64,000 nt of DNA from Rugamonas brunnea (GTDB lineage: Bacteria > Pseudomonadota > Gammaproteobacteria > Burkholderiales > Burkholderiaceae_D). Shown here piece by piece: positions 40,300 through 49,358 of this stretch. Where the stretch lies: assembly GCF_014042345.1 (NCBI RefSeq), contig NZ_JACEZT010000010.1, positions 62,001 through 126,000 on the forward strand. Direction: 5' to 3'. The position numbers and the translations under genes were made by a program. The notes beneath the pieces are model-generated. The model did not search any database. It was given only the letters and a program-made list of their open reading frames with translations, and had not been told where the DNA came from. How positions within the stretch are numbered: the stretch's first letter is position 1; every line of letters begins with the position of its first letter.

Positions 40300-42474
40300 A
40301 TGTTTGGCAATCCAGCGAATCAGGCGGCGGCCGGCTTCCAGCCCGGCGTGCCATTGCATCTGCAAGTGCAGCGGGCCCTCGGCCTGCACCAGCAAGGCCA
40401 ACTCGATGCGGCCGAGAGCCTGTACACGGCCATCCTGGCCCGCCACGCCAAACAGACCGAATGCCTGCACTACCTGGGCGTGATCAAGTACCAGCAGGGA
40501 CGCCACCAGGAGGCGGTGGACCTGATCAAGAAGGCCATCAACCTCGATAAGAACAACCCTGAAGCCCATTCCAACCTGGGCCTGGCCTTGCATGGCAATG
40601 GCCGTCACCAGCTCGCGCTTGACAGCTATGCGAGGGCACTGGCCCTCAATCCGCGCCATGCGGACGCGCTCAACAACCGCGGCAATGTCCACCGCGACCA
40701 GAACCGCCTTGAACTGGCGCTGGCCGATTACGACAGCGCGCTGGCCTTGCGTCCGCGCTTCGCACTGGCCCAGGCCGCGCGCGCCGACGTCCTCCATCGC
40801 CTGGGCCGCACGCACGACGCGCTGGCCGCCGTCGACCACGCGCTGACGCTGCAGGCGACACCGGAACTGCACAACGCGCGCGGCACCATGTTGCAAGCGC
40901 TGCACCGGCGCGACGAGGCCCTGCCCTGCTTCGAGGCGGCGCTGGGCTGCGATCCCACCCACCTCGCGGCCTGGAACCACAAGGCCGGCGCGCTGTACCT
41001 GATGGGCCGGCGCGACGAGGCGCTGGCCGCGCTGGAACAGGCGGCCGCGCTGGCGCCGCAGGCGGCCGACATCCGCCTCAAGCAAGCCGTCGTCAAGCTG
41101 CACATCATCCGCCCGGCCGGCCACGATCTGGCGGCCGAACGCGAGGCTTTCGCGCGCGACCTGGACGCGTTCGACGGCTGGCTGGCGCAGCAGAAGGTGC
41201 CCAATCCGTTGGCCGTGGTCGGCGGCTGCCACCCGTTCTACCTGAGCTACCACGAACAGAACAACCGCGCCCTGCTGGCGCAATACGGCGCCATGTGCGC
41301 CCGGCTGCTGGGCCAGTGGGCCACGCAGCGCGGCCTGCCCGCCCTGTCCACTGCGGCCACTGCGCCCGCCGCGCGCAAGGCTGGCGCACCGATCCGCGTG
41401 GGCGTGGTATCGGCCCACGTCGCCGAACATCCGGTGTGGCGCGCCATCGTGCGCGGCTGGTTCAGTGAACTGGACCGGGAACGCTTCGAACTGCACGTGT
41501 ACTCGCTGGGTAGCCAGGAAGATGGCGAGACGGCCTACGCGCGCAGCCGCGCCGCCGTCATGCATCAGGGTACGCGGTCGGAGGCGGAATGGGCCCGCCT
41601 GATCCTGGACGCGAAGCTCGACGTGCTGATCTACCCGGAACTGGGCATGGACGCCATGGCGCCGCGCCTGGCCGCGCTGCGCCTGGCGCCGCGCCAGCTC
41701 GCCACCTGGGGCCATCCCGAGACGACCGGCCTGCCCACCATCGACGCCTACCTGTCGGCCGCCGGGCTGGAGGCCGACGATGCGCAAGACCATTACTCGG
41801 AACAACTGGTGCGCCTGCCCAACCTGGGCTGCCACTACGAACCGGCCACGGTGGAAACGGAACACGTAGACCTGGCGGCGCTCGGCGTGCGTCCCGGCGT
41901 GCCGCTGTTCGTCTGCCCCGGCTCGCCGTTCAAGTACGCGCCCGAATACGACCACGTGCTGGTCGACATCGCCCAGCGCTGCGGCCCCTGCCAGTTCCTG
42001 TTCTTCTCCAACACCCAGGCCAGCCACCTGACCGACCTGCTGCGCGCGCGCGTGGCGCAGGCGTTCACGCAGGCGGGGCTGGCGCCGGAACAGTACCTGA
42101 TCAGCCTTCCGTGGCAACCGCCGGCCCGTTTCTACAGCATCCTGCGCCAGGCCGACGTATTCCTCGACACGATAGGCTTCTCGGGCTTCAACACGGCCAT
42201 GCAGGCAGTGGACTGTGCGCTGCCCATCGTCACGGTGGAAGGCCGCTTCATGCGCGGCCGTTTTGGCAGCGCCATCCTGCGCCGCATGGGGCTGGACCAC
42301 CTGGTGCAGCCGAACAGCGCCTGCTACGTGGACCTCGCATGCCGGCTGGCCGCCGATCCGGCCATGCGCGACAGCGTGCGCGCCGCCATCGCCGCCAACC
42401 GCGAAGTGCTGTACCGCGATACGGCGCCCATCCGCGAACTGGAACGCTACCTCGAACAGCCATCGGCGGTGTGA
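40300..42474 (+). CDS. TPR-GT41 (SPINDLY/OGT-type) glycosyltransferase
   Basis: A 724-residue soluble protein. The first 270 residues are TPR repeats (for example NPEAHSNLGLALHGNGRHQL, ALDSYARALALNPRHADALN). The rest resembles the O-GlcNAc transferase fold: VGVVSAHVAEHPVW with the conserved His, TWGHPETTGLPTIDAYL, FVCPGSPFKYAPEYDHVL with a Lys expected to contact the sugar nucleotide, and FLDTIGFSGFNTAMQAVDCA. The last block differs from the usual YNG-x-TT motif, so it belongs to a divergent subgroup. The ATG at 40300 follows AAGGGGAC. Target protein unknown; envelope or flagellar proteins are a guess. Confidence 0.88.
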   Translation: MFGNPANQAAAGFQPGVPLHLQVQRALGLHQQGQLDAAESLYTAILARHAKQTECLHYLGVIKYQQGRHQEAVDLIKKAINLDKNNPEAHSNLGLALHGNGRHQLALDSYARALALNPRHADALNNRGNVHRDQNRLELALADYDSALALRPRFALAQAARADVLHRLGRTHDALAAVDHALTLQATPELHNARGTMLQALHRRDEALPCFEAALGCDPTHLAAWNHKAGALYLMGRRDEALAALEQAAALAPQAADIRLKQAVVKLHIIRPAGHDLAAEREAFARDLDAFDGWLAQQKVPNPLAVVGGCHPFYLSYHEQNNRALLAQYGAMCARLLGQWATQRGLPALSTAATAPAARKAGAPIRVGVVSAHVAEHPVWRAIVRGWFSELDRERFELHVYSLGSQEDGETAYARSRAAVMHQGTRSEAEWARLILDAKLDVLIYPELGMDAMAPRLAALRLAPRQLATWGHPETTGLPTIDAYLSAAGLEADDAQDHYSEQLVRLPNLGCHYEPATVETEHVDLAALGVRPGVPLFVCPGSPFKYAPEYDHVLVDIAQRCGPCQFLFFSNTQASHLTDLLRARVAQAFTQAGLAPEQYLISLPWQPPARFYSILRQADVFLDTIGFSGFNTAMQAVDCALPIVTVEGRFMRGRFGSAILRRMGLDHLVQPNSACYVDLACRLAADPAMRDSVRAAIAANREVLYRDTAPIRELERYLEQPSAV

Positions 42475-42491
42475 GATGGGCGCTGCTGCGG

Positions 42492-42497
42492 TATAGT
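42492..42497 (+). promoter_or_regulatory. -10 element of the polysaccharide deacetylase gene
   Basis: TATAGT, 30 bases before the ATG at 42527, with a poor -35 region (GTGTGA 17 bases upstream). The short AT-rich patch stands out in GC-rich surroundings. Confidence 0.4.
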
Positions 42498-42526
42498 AGC
42501 GCCCAATTTTTCACTCGATCACCGCT

Positions 42527-43444
42527 ATGACACGACCACTCACACCGCGCGCGCTGGCCGCCGCCCTCCCGCCCCTGGCATGTTCACTGGCCTGCGCACT
42601 GGCTTTGATGGGCGCCGCGTCCGCCGCCGCCCAGGAAGATACGGCCAGGCCGGCACCCGCCAGCGAGGCCGCGCAACTCCATCACCACGAGGACGATACC
42701 CGTCGCATCCGCAAGCACCATCTGAGCCGCGCGCTCGACCGGCTCGTAACGGAACCGGCCGTGCTGGAACAAAGCTGCAAATACGAGTCGGACATCGCGA
42801 CGGCGCCCCCGGTCAACCGCGTGGCGCTCACCTTCGACGACGGCCCCTCGCCCGGCGCCACGGAATACATCCTGGAGCTGCTCAAGAAGTACAACATCAC
42901 GGCCACCTTCTTCATGGTGGGCAAACAAGCGCAGGAGAATCCGGAGCTGGTGAACATGGTGCGCGCGGCCAGCCACCAGGTAGTGGCCAACCACTCGTGG
43001 GATCACCCCAACTTCCACGAGATCGACGTGGCCGCCCAGGCCGACGAGGTGGAACGCAACGAGGCCTTGCTGGCCACGCCCCAGTCGCCCAAGCTATTCC
43101 GCTACCCCTACGGGAATTCCTCGTGCGAGACCAACACCCTGGTGCACGCGCGCGGCTACAAGATCGTGGGCTGGCATATCGACTCCTGCGACTGGGCCTA
43201 CGACAAGACCGGCAAGATCGACGCCCGCGAGGCGCTGGCCTGCGGCGTGGCCCCGCAATTCCAGGGCGATTACGTAGGCCACGTGGTGGCAGCCGCGCGC
43301 GCCCGCAAAGGCGGTATCATCCTGATGCATGAAATCCACCGCAACACCCTGAAACAACTGGAAGCGGTCATCACCCGTCTGCTGGCGGAAGGCTTCGTGT
43401 TCGGCTCCGTGCTGGACCCGGAGTTCCAGTCCTCGCTGCGCTGA
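42527..43444 (+). CDS. Exported polysaccharide deacetylase (NodB homology domain)
   Basis: A 305-residue protein with signal peptide (about 1-35, ending ASAAAQED). The NodB/CE4 motifs are present: LTFDDGPSPG (motif 1 with the Asp pair), NHSWDHPNF (motif 2, His ligands) and LFRYPYGN (motif 3); GWHIDSCDW and ILMHEIHRNT complete the set. The enzyme probably removes acetyl groups from an envelope or extracellular polysaccharide such as chitin-like, GlcNAc or peptidoglycan. A His-rich stretch (AQLHHHEDD) precedes the domain. Stands alone with its own promoter. Confidence 0.9.
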   Translation: MTRPLTPRALAAALPPLACSLACALALMGAASAAAQEDTARPAPASEAAQLHHHEDDTRRIRKHHLSRALDRLVTEPAVLEQSCKYESDIATAPPVNRVALTFDDGPSPGATEYILELLKKYNITATFFMVGKQAQENPELVNMVRAASHQVVANHSWDHPNFHEIDVAAQADEVERNEALLATPQSPKLFRYPYGNSSCETNTLVHARGYKIVGWHIDSCDWAYDKTGKIDAREALACGVAPQFQGDYVGHVVAAARARKGGIILMHEIHRNTLKQLEAVITRLLAEGFVFGSVLDPEFQSSLR

Positions 43445-43486
43445 TGCGGGGACGGGCCGCCGCCAGCCATCCAAGCGAGGCATGTT

Positions 43487-44752
43487 TTGAGCGAGCGTAT
43501 CAAGCCTGTAAAGCGTAAAGAGCGCGTGCAATCGGGGCCACGCCACGTCGTCGACGAGATCGTGGCCTTCAACGCGGGCCGCGACCCGGAACGGCTCACG
43601 CGCAAGTACCGTCTGCTGGCCAGCAACCCATTCGCCTTCCTGCGCGGCACCTGCCACCTGTTCTACCGGGATCACGCGGCGCCATGCGACTCACCGCTCG
43701 CCTGGATCTGCGGCGACCTGCATCTTGAGAACTTCGGCACCTACAAGGGCGACAACCGCCTCACCTACTTCGACCTGAACGACTTTGACGAGGCGGCGCT
43801 GGCCCCGGCCAGCTGGGAGCTGTCCCGCTTCCTCGTCAGCCTGCTGCTGGCCGCCGACGTGCTGCACGTGCGCCCGCGTGACGCGCTGTTCCTGTGCCGG
43901 CGCTTCATCGACGCCTACGCGGCGGAGCTGGCCAGCGGCAAGGCGCGCTGGCTGGAACGCGCCACGGCGCGCGGCATGATCAAGGCCCTGATGCGCGATA
44001 TCCGCACCCGCTCACGGCCCGCCTTCCTCGACCGCCGCACCGACCTGCGCAACGGCAAACGGCAGTTGCGACTGGACGGCATCAAGGCGCTGCCGGTCAA
44101 CGAGGCCGAACGGGCTCGCGTGACGAGCATGATGGAGCGCTACGCCGCCACCCAGGCCGACCACAAGTTCTTCAAGGTGCTCGATGTGGCCCGCAGGATC
44201 GCCGGCACCGGCAGCCTGGGTCTGGAACGCTACGTGGTGCTGCTGCGCGGGCGCGGCGGCCTGGATGGGAATTTTCTGCTCGATATCAAGCACGCGCCGC
44301 CTTCCGCGCTTGCGCCCGTCCTGCCCTGCCCCCAACCGGCATGGGACAGCGAAGCCCGGCGCATCGTCGCCATTCAACGCCGGGTGCAGGCCATCACGCC
44401 CGCCTTCCTGAGCGATTTGACATTCGACGGCCAGTCCTATGTGCTGAAGGAGCTGCTGCCGGACCAGGACCGGCTGACGCTGGACCACTGGAATGGCAAG
44501 CTGGCCCGGCTCGATACGGTGATGCGCGACATGGGCGCGCTGCTGGCCTGGGCCCACCTGCGTTCCGGCGGGCGCCAGGGCTCGGCCAACGCCGATGCGT
44601 GGATCGCCTTCGGCGCCGACGTGGCAAGCTGGCGCACGGCCCTGATCAACCATGCGCGGGTGGGCCAGCAGCAGGTGCTGGCCGATTGGGAACGCTACGC
44701 GGCCGCCTATCGCGAAGCGGTGCGCCAACGCGGGACGGAACCGCGCCGCTAG
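43487..44752 (+). CDS. DUF2252 family protein
   Basis: A 421-residue soluble protein with a TTG start (no useful ATG is available in frame). Family features: AFLRGTCHLFYRD, ICGDLHLENFGTYKG, YFDLNDFDEAALAPASWEL and, further on, LKELLPDQDRLTLDHW. The GDLHLENFG pattern resembles the kinase/aminoglycoside-phosphotransferase-like fold to which DUF2252 is related, with His and Asp in catalytic positions. Substrate unknown. It overlaps the convergent gene at 44749 by four bases. Confidence 0.85.
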   Translation: MSERIKPVKRKERVQSGPRHVVDEIVAFNAGRDPERLTRKYRLLASNPFAFLRGTCHLFYRDHAAPCDSPLAWICGDLHLENFGTYKGDNRLTYFDLNDFDEAALAPASWELSRFLVSLLLAADVLHVRPRDALFLCRRFIDAYAAELASGKARWLERATARGMIKALMRDIRTRSRPAFLDRRTDLRNGKRQLRLDGIKALPVNEAERARVTSMMERYAATQADHKFFKVLDVARRIAGTGSLGLERYVVLLRGRGGLDGNFLLDIKHAPPSALAPVLPCPQPAWDSEARRIVAIQRRVQAITPAFLSDLTFDGQSYVLKELLPDQDRLTLDHWNGKLARLDTVMRDMGALLAWAHLRSGGRQGSANADAWIAFGADVASWRTALINHARVGQQQVLADWERYAAAYREAVRQRGTEPRR

Positions 44753-45393
44753 TCGGTCTGGATATCGGCGTTGGCGTTGTTGTGCACGAAGCCGGCGTCG
44801 TTCAGGGCGAACGCGGCGCGCGGCAACGCGGTCGTGCTGGCAGCCGTCACGCGCCACAGCGTCTTGCCGGCGGCATCGGTGATCAGGAGGGGTAAACGCA
44901 ACTGGCCGCTCCAGCATACGTTGCTGACCGTGCCGGCGCGGTCCAACGCATACCAGCGGCATGGCCCCAGCGCTGCCTCGGCGGCGGGCGCCTGCTTCAG
45001 CGCCGTCAGGTGATAGACGCCCGCAGGCCGCGTGAGCGCGTGCGCCATGCTGAACCAGTCGGTGAAATGGCCGATGCGGTACAGGTTAGTGCGCTCGATG
45101 TCAGTGCGGATCTGGCGCGGCAGGTCCAGCACCACCATCTGCCACTCCGTCTGGCCGGCCGGTTTGAAGATGTGCGTCTCCAGCTTGTCGTCTGTGCGGC
45201 GTTTCAGGCGCTGCTCGCCGTCACGCCACACTTCCACCGTGTGCGCGCGGCCATCGGCCACATAGGTGGCACTGTAATGGAGCTGGCGCGCTTCGCCCTT
45301 GCTGCTGAAGGTCTTGTCGAAATCCAGGTCGGCGGCCTGACTACCGGCCGCCGCCATGATCCCGGCCAGGAAAAAAGCCCGGGTATCGATCAT
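44749..45393 (-). CDS. Exported protein of unknown function coupled to the phosphodiesterase gene
   Basis: A 214-residue protein with signal peptide (MIDTRAFFLAGIMAAAGSQA). The mature part contains HYSATYVADGRAHTVEVWRD, KLETHIFKPAGQTEWQMVVL and DWFSMAHALTRPAGVYHL. It starts one base after the stop of the phosphodiesterase gene, so the two are made together and likely act on the same periplasmic or surface substrate. No named family recognised. Confidence 0.75.
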   Translation of the reverse strand: MIDTRAFFLAGIMAAAGSQAADLDFDKTFSSKGEARQLHYSATYVADGRAHTVEVWRDGEQRLKRRTDDKLETHIFKPAGQTEWQMVVLDLPRQIRTDIERTNLYRIGHFTDWFSMAHALTRPAGVYHLTALKQAPAAEAALGPCRWYALDRAGTVSNVCWSGQLRLPLLITDAAGKTLWRVTAASTTALPRAAFALNDAGFVHNNANADIQTD

Positions 45394-45394
45394 C

Positions 45395-47497
45395 TTAGTT
45401 CCGTACTGGTTGCGCGTAGTCGAAGTAACGGTAGGTCTTGCCGTCCACCGTCAGGTCCTTGACCATCAGGTTGATCGAATAGCTGCCGTTGCTCAGCGCC
45501 GCATCGACGGTGGCGCCGGTCAGGTCGGTCGGCACCTTGAACGTCAGGCCGGTGGCGGGCGCGGTCGGGTTGACGACGGCCGCCTTGACGACGGCGCTGG
45601 CGCTGCTGGCAGGCTTCACCAGCGCTTCGTTCAGCACGCGGCCATCGGCTTGCGGCATGGACTGGCCCAGCAGGTAAGCCACGGTCGGCGCCACGTCCAC
45701 GTTGCCGGTCGGGTTGCTGATCACGGTGCCAGTCTTGAATGCGGGGCCGGAGGCGATCAGCGTGTTGTGCACGTCGATCGGGCTGAAGCTGCCGTGCATG
45801 CCGCGATTGCCGCCCGTGCTTTCGAACTCGATGCCCGGCAGGCCGTTGACCAGCTGCTGCGCATCCCAGTTGAAGCTGACGACGATGTCGGGCTGGCCCT
45901 TGCCGGAACGGGTCGCGTTCTCCAGGTTGATCATCGACATCGGCAGCGTGCCGGCGATGGCGCCGTAGCGGCTGTCGACGAAGATCGCGCCGTATTCCTC
46001 GCGCGATTGCAGGAAGCGCACGGCGGCGGCGACGGTGGCCGCATCATGGTCGGGGATGTAGAGGTAATCCGAACCGCCGTTGGCGGCCACCACGATACCC
46101 TTGGCCGGCATGGTGGCGGGCACCTTGAAGCTGGCCACCGGCGTGGGCAGCGTGGCGCTGATGGCCTGGTACTTGGCGTTGGCCGTGCCGCACAGGGCGC
46201 CCGTCGTGTCCACGCCCACCGGCTGCACGTTGCTGCCGTCGGCCTTGATACCGTACATGGCCGAGGTGCTGCAACCGTTGCCGTCGAACGCGCGGAAGCC
46301 GGCGTAGGTCAGCAGGTCGGCCGTGCGCACGTCGCCCGAGACGGAGAAGCCGTTGATGGCGTCGCGGTTGCCCAGCACGGCGTTGGTCACGCCGTTGGTG
46401 ACCGAGGTGCTGGCCGTGATGGCGCGCAGCGGGTACAGGCTGGTGGGGCCGGACACGTTGCTGTGCGCATGGTCGGACACCACGATGATATTGGTGTTGG
46501 CGTCCATCTTGTTGGCCTTCAGTGCGGCCTGCAGTTCGCCCAGGCGCGCATCCTGCGACGCCAGCGCCTTGCGGTAATTGGCCGAACCGGGGCCATAAGC
46601 GTGCTGCGTGTTGTCCGGTGTGCGGAACCAGATCAGCGACAGGTCGGGCAGCTTCTTGGGCAGGATGAAGTCGGTGTAAACCTTCATCATGTACTTGTTG
46701 GCGGCGTCTTCCGGATTGCCTTGCGTGGTGTCGGTGACGTCCTTCGCCTGCAGGCCGTTGGGCAGGGCGAAGGTCAACGCGCCGGCGCGGGCCGTCGGGT
46801 CGCCGTTGCTGGCGGCCAGCGTGACGGCGCCCGCCGCGTAGGCGTAAGGCGTATTCTTGGGCAGCGCGAAATTGGCCGCCTGCAGGTCGGTCACCAGCGA
46901 TGCGGGCAGCACCGTGTTCTCATCGAGGAAAATGCCGCCGCGGCCCAGGTCCTGGATGAAGGCGGCGCCAGATTTGCCGATGGTGGCCGTCTTCAGGCCC
47001 GCGTCCTGCGCGGTCTTGAACAGCGATTTGACCAGCAGCAGCTGGCCGCCGTAGTAGTCGTTCAGGGTGCTCAGCACCGCGTAGTCTTCCGTGAAGACGG
47101 GCGCGTTGTAGTCCTGGTTGCCACCGCCGGCGTTCTTGCCGGCGGGGATAGGTTGGGCCGCACCGGCCTGCGGCGGGGTCCAGAACGTGTTGCCGTAAAA
47201 GCCGCTGGTTTTCGGGAACGAGCCGGTGGCGAACGAGGAACCGTTCATCATCGTGAAGGTCGGATAGGTCGAATGGTTGTCGACGAAATGGACACCGGCC
47301 TGGCGCAGCGCGTACAGGTTGGGCGTATCGACGGCATTGACGGCGTCGGGGCGCAGGCCGTCCCACACCATGATGATGGTACGCTGGACCGGCGCCGTAA
47401 CGATCTCGGGCGCGGTGACGGTGGTGCTGGAGCCACCGCAGGCGGTCACGGTCGCCAGCGTGGCGGCCATGCTCAGGAAAAGCAGGGAAGAACGCAT
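45395..47497 (-). CDS. Alkaline phosphatase-superfamily lipoprotein (nucleotide pyrophosphatase/phosphodiesterase-like)
   Basis: A 700-residue exported lipoprotein; the lipobox is within TLATVTAC. The alkaline-phosphatase fold is indicated by TIIMVWDGLRPDAVN (metal-binding Asp), HSTYPTFTMMNGSSFATG (nucleophilic Thr region), LSLIWFRTPDNTQHAYGPGS and IIVVSDHAHSN (metal-binding Asp/His). The C-terminal 120 residues look like an extra beta domain. The family removes phosphate or nucleotidyl groups from extracellular substrates. The gene is first in a two-gene unit. RBS GAAGAGA precedes the ATG. Confidence 0.85.
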   Translation of the reverse strand: MRSSLLFLSMAATLATVTACGGSSTTVTAPEIVTAPVQRTIIMVWDGLRPDAVNAVDTPNLYALRQAGVHFVDNHSTYPTFTMMNGSSFATGSFPKTSGFYGNTFWTPPQAGAAQPIPAGKNAGGGNQDYNAPVFTEDYAVLSTLNDYYGGQLLLVKSLFKTAQDAGLKTATIGKSGAAFIQDLGRGGIFLDENTVLPASLVTDLQAANFALPKNTPYAYAAGAVTLAASNGDPTARAGALTFALPNGLQAKDVTDTTQGNPEDAANKYMMKVYTDFILPKKLPDLSLIWFRTPDNTQHAYGPGSANYRKALASQDARLGELQAALKANKMDANTNIIVVSDHAHSNVSGPTSLYPLRAITASTSVTNGVTNAVLGNRDAINGFSVSGDVRTADLLTYAGFRAFDGNGCSTSAMYGIKADGSNVQPVGVDTTGALCGTANAKYQAISATLPTPVASFKVPATMPAKGIVVAANGGSDYLYIPDHDAATVAAAVRFLQSREEYGAIFVDSRYGAIAGTLPMSMINLENATRSGKGQPDIVVSFNWDAQQLVNGLPGIEFESTGGNRGMHGSFSPIDVHNTLIASGPAFKTGTVISNPTGNVDVAPTVAYLLGQSMPQADGRVLNEALVKPASSASAVVKAAVVNPTAPATGLTFKVPTDLTGATVDAALSNGSYSINLMVKDLTVDGKTYRYFDYAQPVRN

Positions 47498-47540
47498 ATT
47501 TTTCTCTTCAGGTCATTGTTGGGCCGCACGGGCGGGCCGC

Positions 47541-47572
47541 GCCACTATAGTGGCCAAAAATGACATTGTGAT
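47541..47572 (-). promoter_or_regulatory. Promoter with palindrome for the phosphodiesterase gene
   Basis: ATCACA (47572-47567 on the minus strand), 17 bases, TATAGT (47549-47544). The -10 lies inside a perfect 14-base palindrome, GCCACTATAGTGGC (47541-47554), which could be an operator. Confidence 0.45.
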
Positions 47573-47631
47573 GACCTGACAAGAAAGCCAGACAGTCCGG
47601 CGATGCGCGAAGGCAGGGATCGCGGAGGCGA

Positions 47632-47654
47632 CGCGCCGGACATCGTCCGGCGCG
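47632..47654 (-). terminator. Stem-loop after the Cache-domain gene
   Basis: CGCGCCGGAC (47632-47641) pairs with GTCCGGCGCG (47645-47654) around ATC, just after the end of the gene at 47680-48156. No T-run follows. Confidence 0.45.
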
Positions 47655-47679
47655 CGGCAAGCTGGTAAGCGGGCAGGCG

Positions 47680-48156
47680 CTATTTGTAGACGCCGCAGCC
47701 GATGATCACGTCATCGACCCGCTCCACGTAGGTGCGCTTGCCATCGAGTTTGCCGGTGCTGGGATTGGGCCACTTGTAGTCGACCCAGCCCTTGCCGGCC
47801 TTGCTCATGCCGATCGCCAGGATGTCCTTGATCATATAGCGCCCATCGGCATCGCGCAGTTCCAGCACGTTCTTCCCCACCAGTTTGGGATTGGCGCCAT
47901 TGGCCGTCTCGATGCCGTCGCCGTTGGCCGAGAACGCGAAGATATACAGGTCGCGGTCGATGAACTGGCCCTTGGGATTGTTGAACTCCGCGTAGGCCTT
48001 GTCCTTGCCGTTCTTCTTCAGGTACTCGGCAGCCTTTTTGACCATGGCCATCGCCTCGTCGGCCGTGCCCTTCTCGGCGGCGGCGGCCGTGAACGACAGC
48101 AACACCATGGCCATGCCGGCCAGCACAACGACGAAGCTCCTGTAAAACTTACCCAT
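47680..48156 (-). CDS. Exported single-Cache-domain protein
   Basis: A 158-residue protein with signal peptide ending at SFTAAAAEKG. The rest is a single Cache-type sensor domain (AEFNNPKGQFIDRDLYIFAF, NPKLVGKNVLELRDADGRYM, GKGWVDYKWPNPSTGKLDGK). No transmembrane or signalling domain follows, so it may be a periplasmic ligand-binding protein or part of a sensor complex. It is the last gene of the 5-oxoproline cluster, 42 bases behind the porin. Ligand unknown; small organic acids are common for this fold. Confidence 0.82.
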   Translation of the reverse strand: MGKFYRSFVVVLAGMAMVLLSFTAAAAEKGTADEAMAMVKKAAEYLKKNGKDKAYAEFNNPKGQFIDRDLYIFAFSANGDGIETANGANPKLVGKNVLELRDADGRYMIKDILAIGMSKAGKGWVDYKWPNPSTGKLDGKRTYVERVDDVIIGCGVYK

Positions 48157-48198
48157 GATGCGTCTCCCCTTTTTATGATGTGATCAGCGGCGCGTGGT

Positions 48199-49266
48199 TC
48201 AGAACACGTGCCGCAGCCCCAGGTTGACGGCGCGGTCGCCCGTGCCGCCCTCGATCGCGCTGCCGACCGTGTAGCCGGCGCCGTTCTTGTTGCGGATGCG
48301 CGCATAGGCAGTATAGACATCGGTGCGCTTGGAAAGATAGTAGCGATAGCCGAGCGCAAACTGTTCCGCATCCTGGTTGAATGCCGTTTTGTCATTCTTG
48401 CGGATGTACGACGCCATCCAGGTCTGCACGCCCACCGGCACGGTCACGCCCAGCAGCAGGTCGGCGCTGTCGGTGGACGGCGTGGGCGCCACCGCGTAGC
48501 CGAACGGGTTGGTGGCGTTGCGCAGCGGCGCGCTGTTGGTGCCCTTGTCGGTGCCGTATGCAAAATGCGCCTTGGCCGGGCCGAAGTCATAGGTGGCCGT
48601 CAGCACCGTGTTGCGCGCGCTGCTGGTGTTTTTCACGGCCGCCGTGTCGTTGTTGCGATTGTGGTACGCCAGCTTGACGGCCAGCGGGCCGGCCGCGTAA
48701 CCGAGCGCGCCGCCGAACTGGCGGCCGGCAGCGTTGTCACCGGCCACCTCGCCCGCGCCGTACACCAGCTCCGCGCTCACGCCGTGCAGCACGGGAGTGG
48801 CGTACTTGATGGCGTTGTCCATGCGGCTGGCGCTGTTGCCGGTGGCGGCCATGAGGTTCTTGGTGTCGCCGGCGAGGCCGGAGCCGAAGGGGTCGACGGC
48901 GGCCACGGCCAGGTACTGCGGCGTGTACTGGCGGCCCAGCGTGACGGTGCCGGCCCGGCTTTGCAGCCCCACGTAGGCCTGGCGACCGAACAGCAAACCG
49001 CCCTGCCCCATGGCGCCCGTGTCGGACTGGAAGCCGTTCTCCAGCAGGAAGATGGCAGCCATGCCATCGCCCAGGTCTTCGCTGCCCTTGAAGCCCAGCC
49101 GCGAGCCGGAGGCCACGCCGCTGGTCAGTTTGGTACTGGCGCCGGCGGCGGCGCCGCTCTCGCGCACCAGCCCCATGTCCACGATGCCATACACGGTCAC
49201 GGCCGATTGGGCCGCAGCCATCCCTGCCGATGCGCCCAGTGCGAGCGCAAGCATAGTTTTCTTCAT
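48199..49266 (-). CDS. Gram-negative porin (GBP family, OmpC-like)
   Basis: A 355-residue outer-membrane beta barrel. A signal peptide (MKKTMLALALGASAGMAAAQ) precedes the first strand VTVYGIVDMGLVRESG. Internal strands include SRLGFKGSEDLGDGMAAIFL and LFGRQAYVGLQSRAGTVTLG, and the end VNLGLRHVF terminates in the expected aromatic residue. It likely supplies general diffusion for the substrates of the neighbouring pathway. It follows the 5-oxoprolinase gene by 92 bases and precedes a Cache-domain gene by 42, so it may be cotranscribed with both. Confidence 0.92.
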   Translation of the reverse strand: MKKTMLALALGASAGMAAAQSAVTVYGIVDMGLVRESGAAAGASTKLTSGVASGSRLGFKGSEDLGDGMAAIFLLENGFQSDTGAMGQGGLLFGRQAYVGLQSRAGTVTLGRQYTPQYLAVAAVDPFGSGLAGDTKNLMAATGNSASRMDNAIKYATPVLHGVSAELVYGAGEVAGDNAAGRQFGGALGYAAGPLAVKLAYHNRNNDTAAVKNTSSARNTVLTATYDFGPAKAHFAYGTDKGTNSAPLRNATNPFGYAVAPTPSTDSADLLLGVTVPVGVQTWMASYIRKNDKTAFNQDAEQFALGYRYYLSKRTDVYTAYARIRNKNGAGYTVGSAIEGGTGDRAVNLGLRHVF

Positions 49267-49358
49267 TTTTTTGGTGTCCCCAGTGTGATGCGGGCTCGGT
49301 GGAATAGCCGGCGGCGCCGCGAGCCCTGACCGCGCCGCCGGAGGATGATCAGTGGCCG

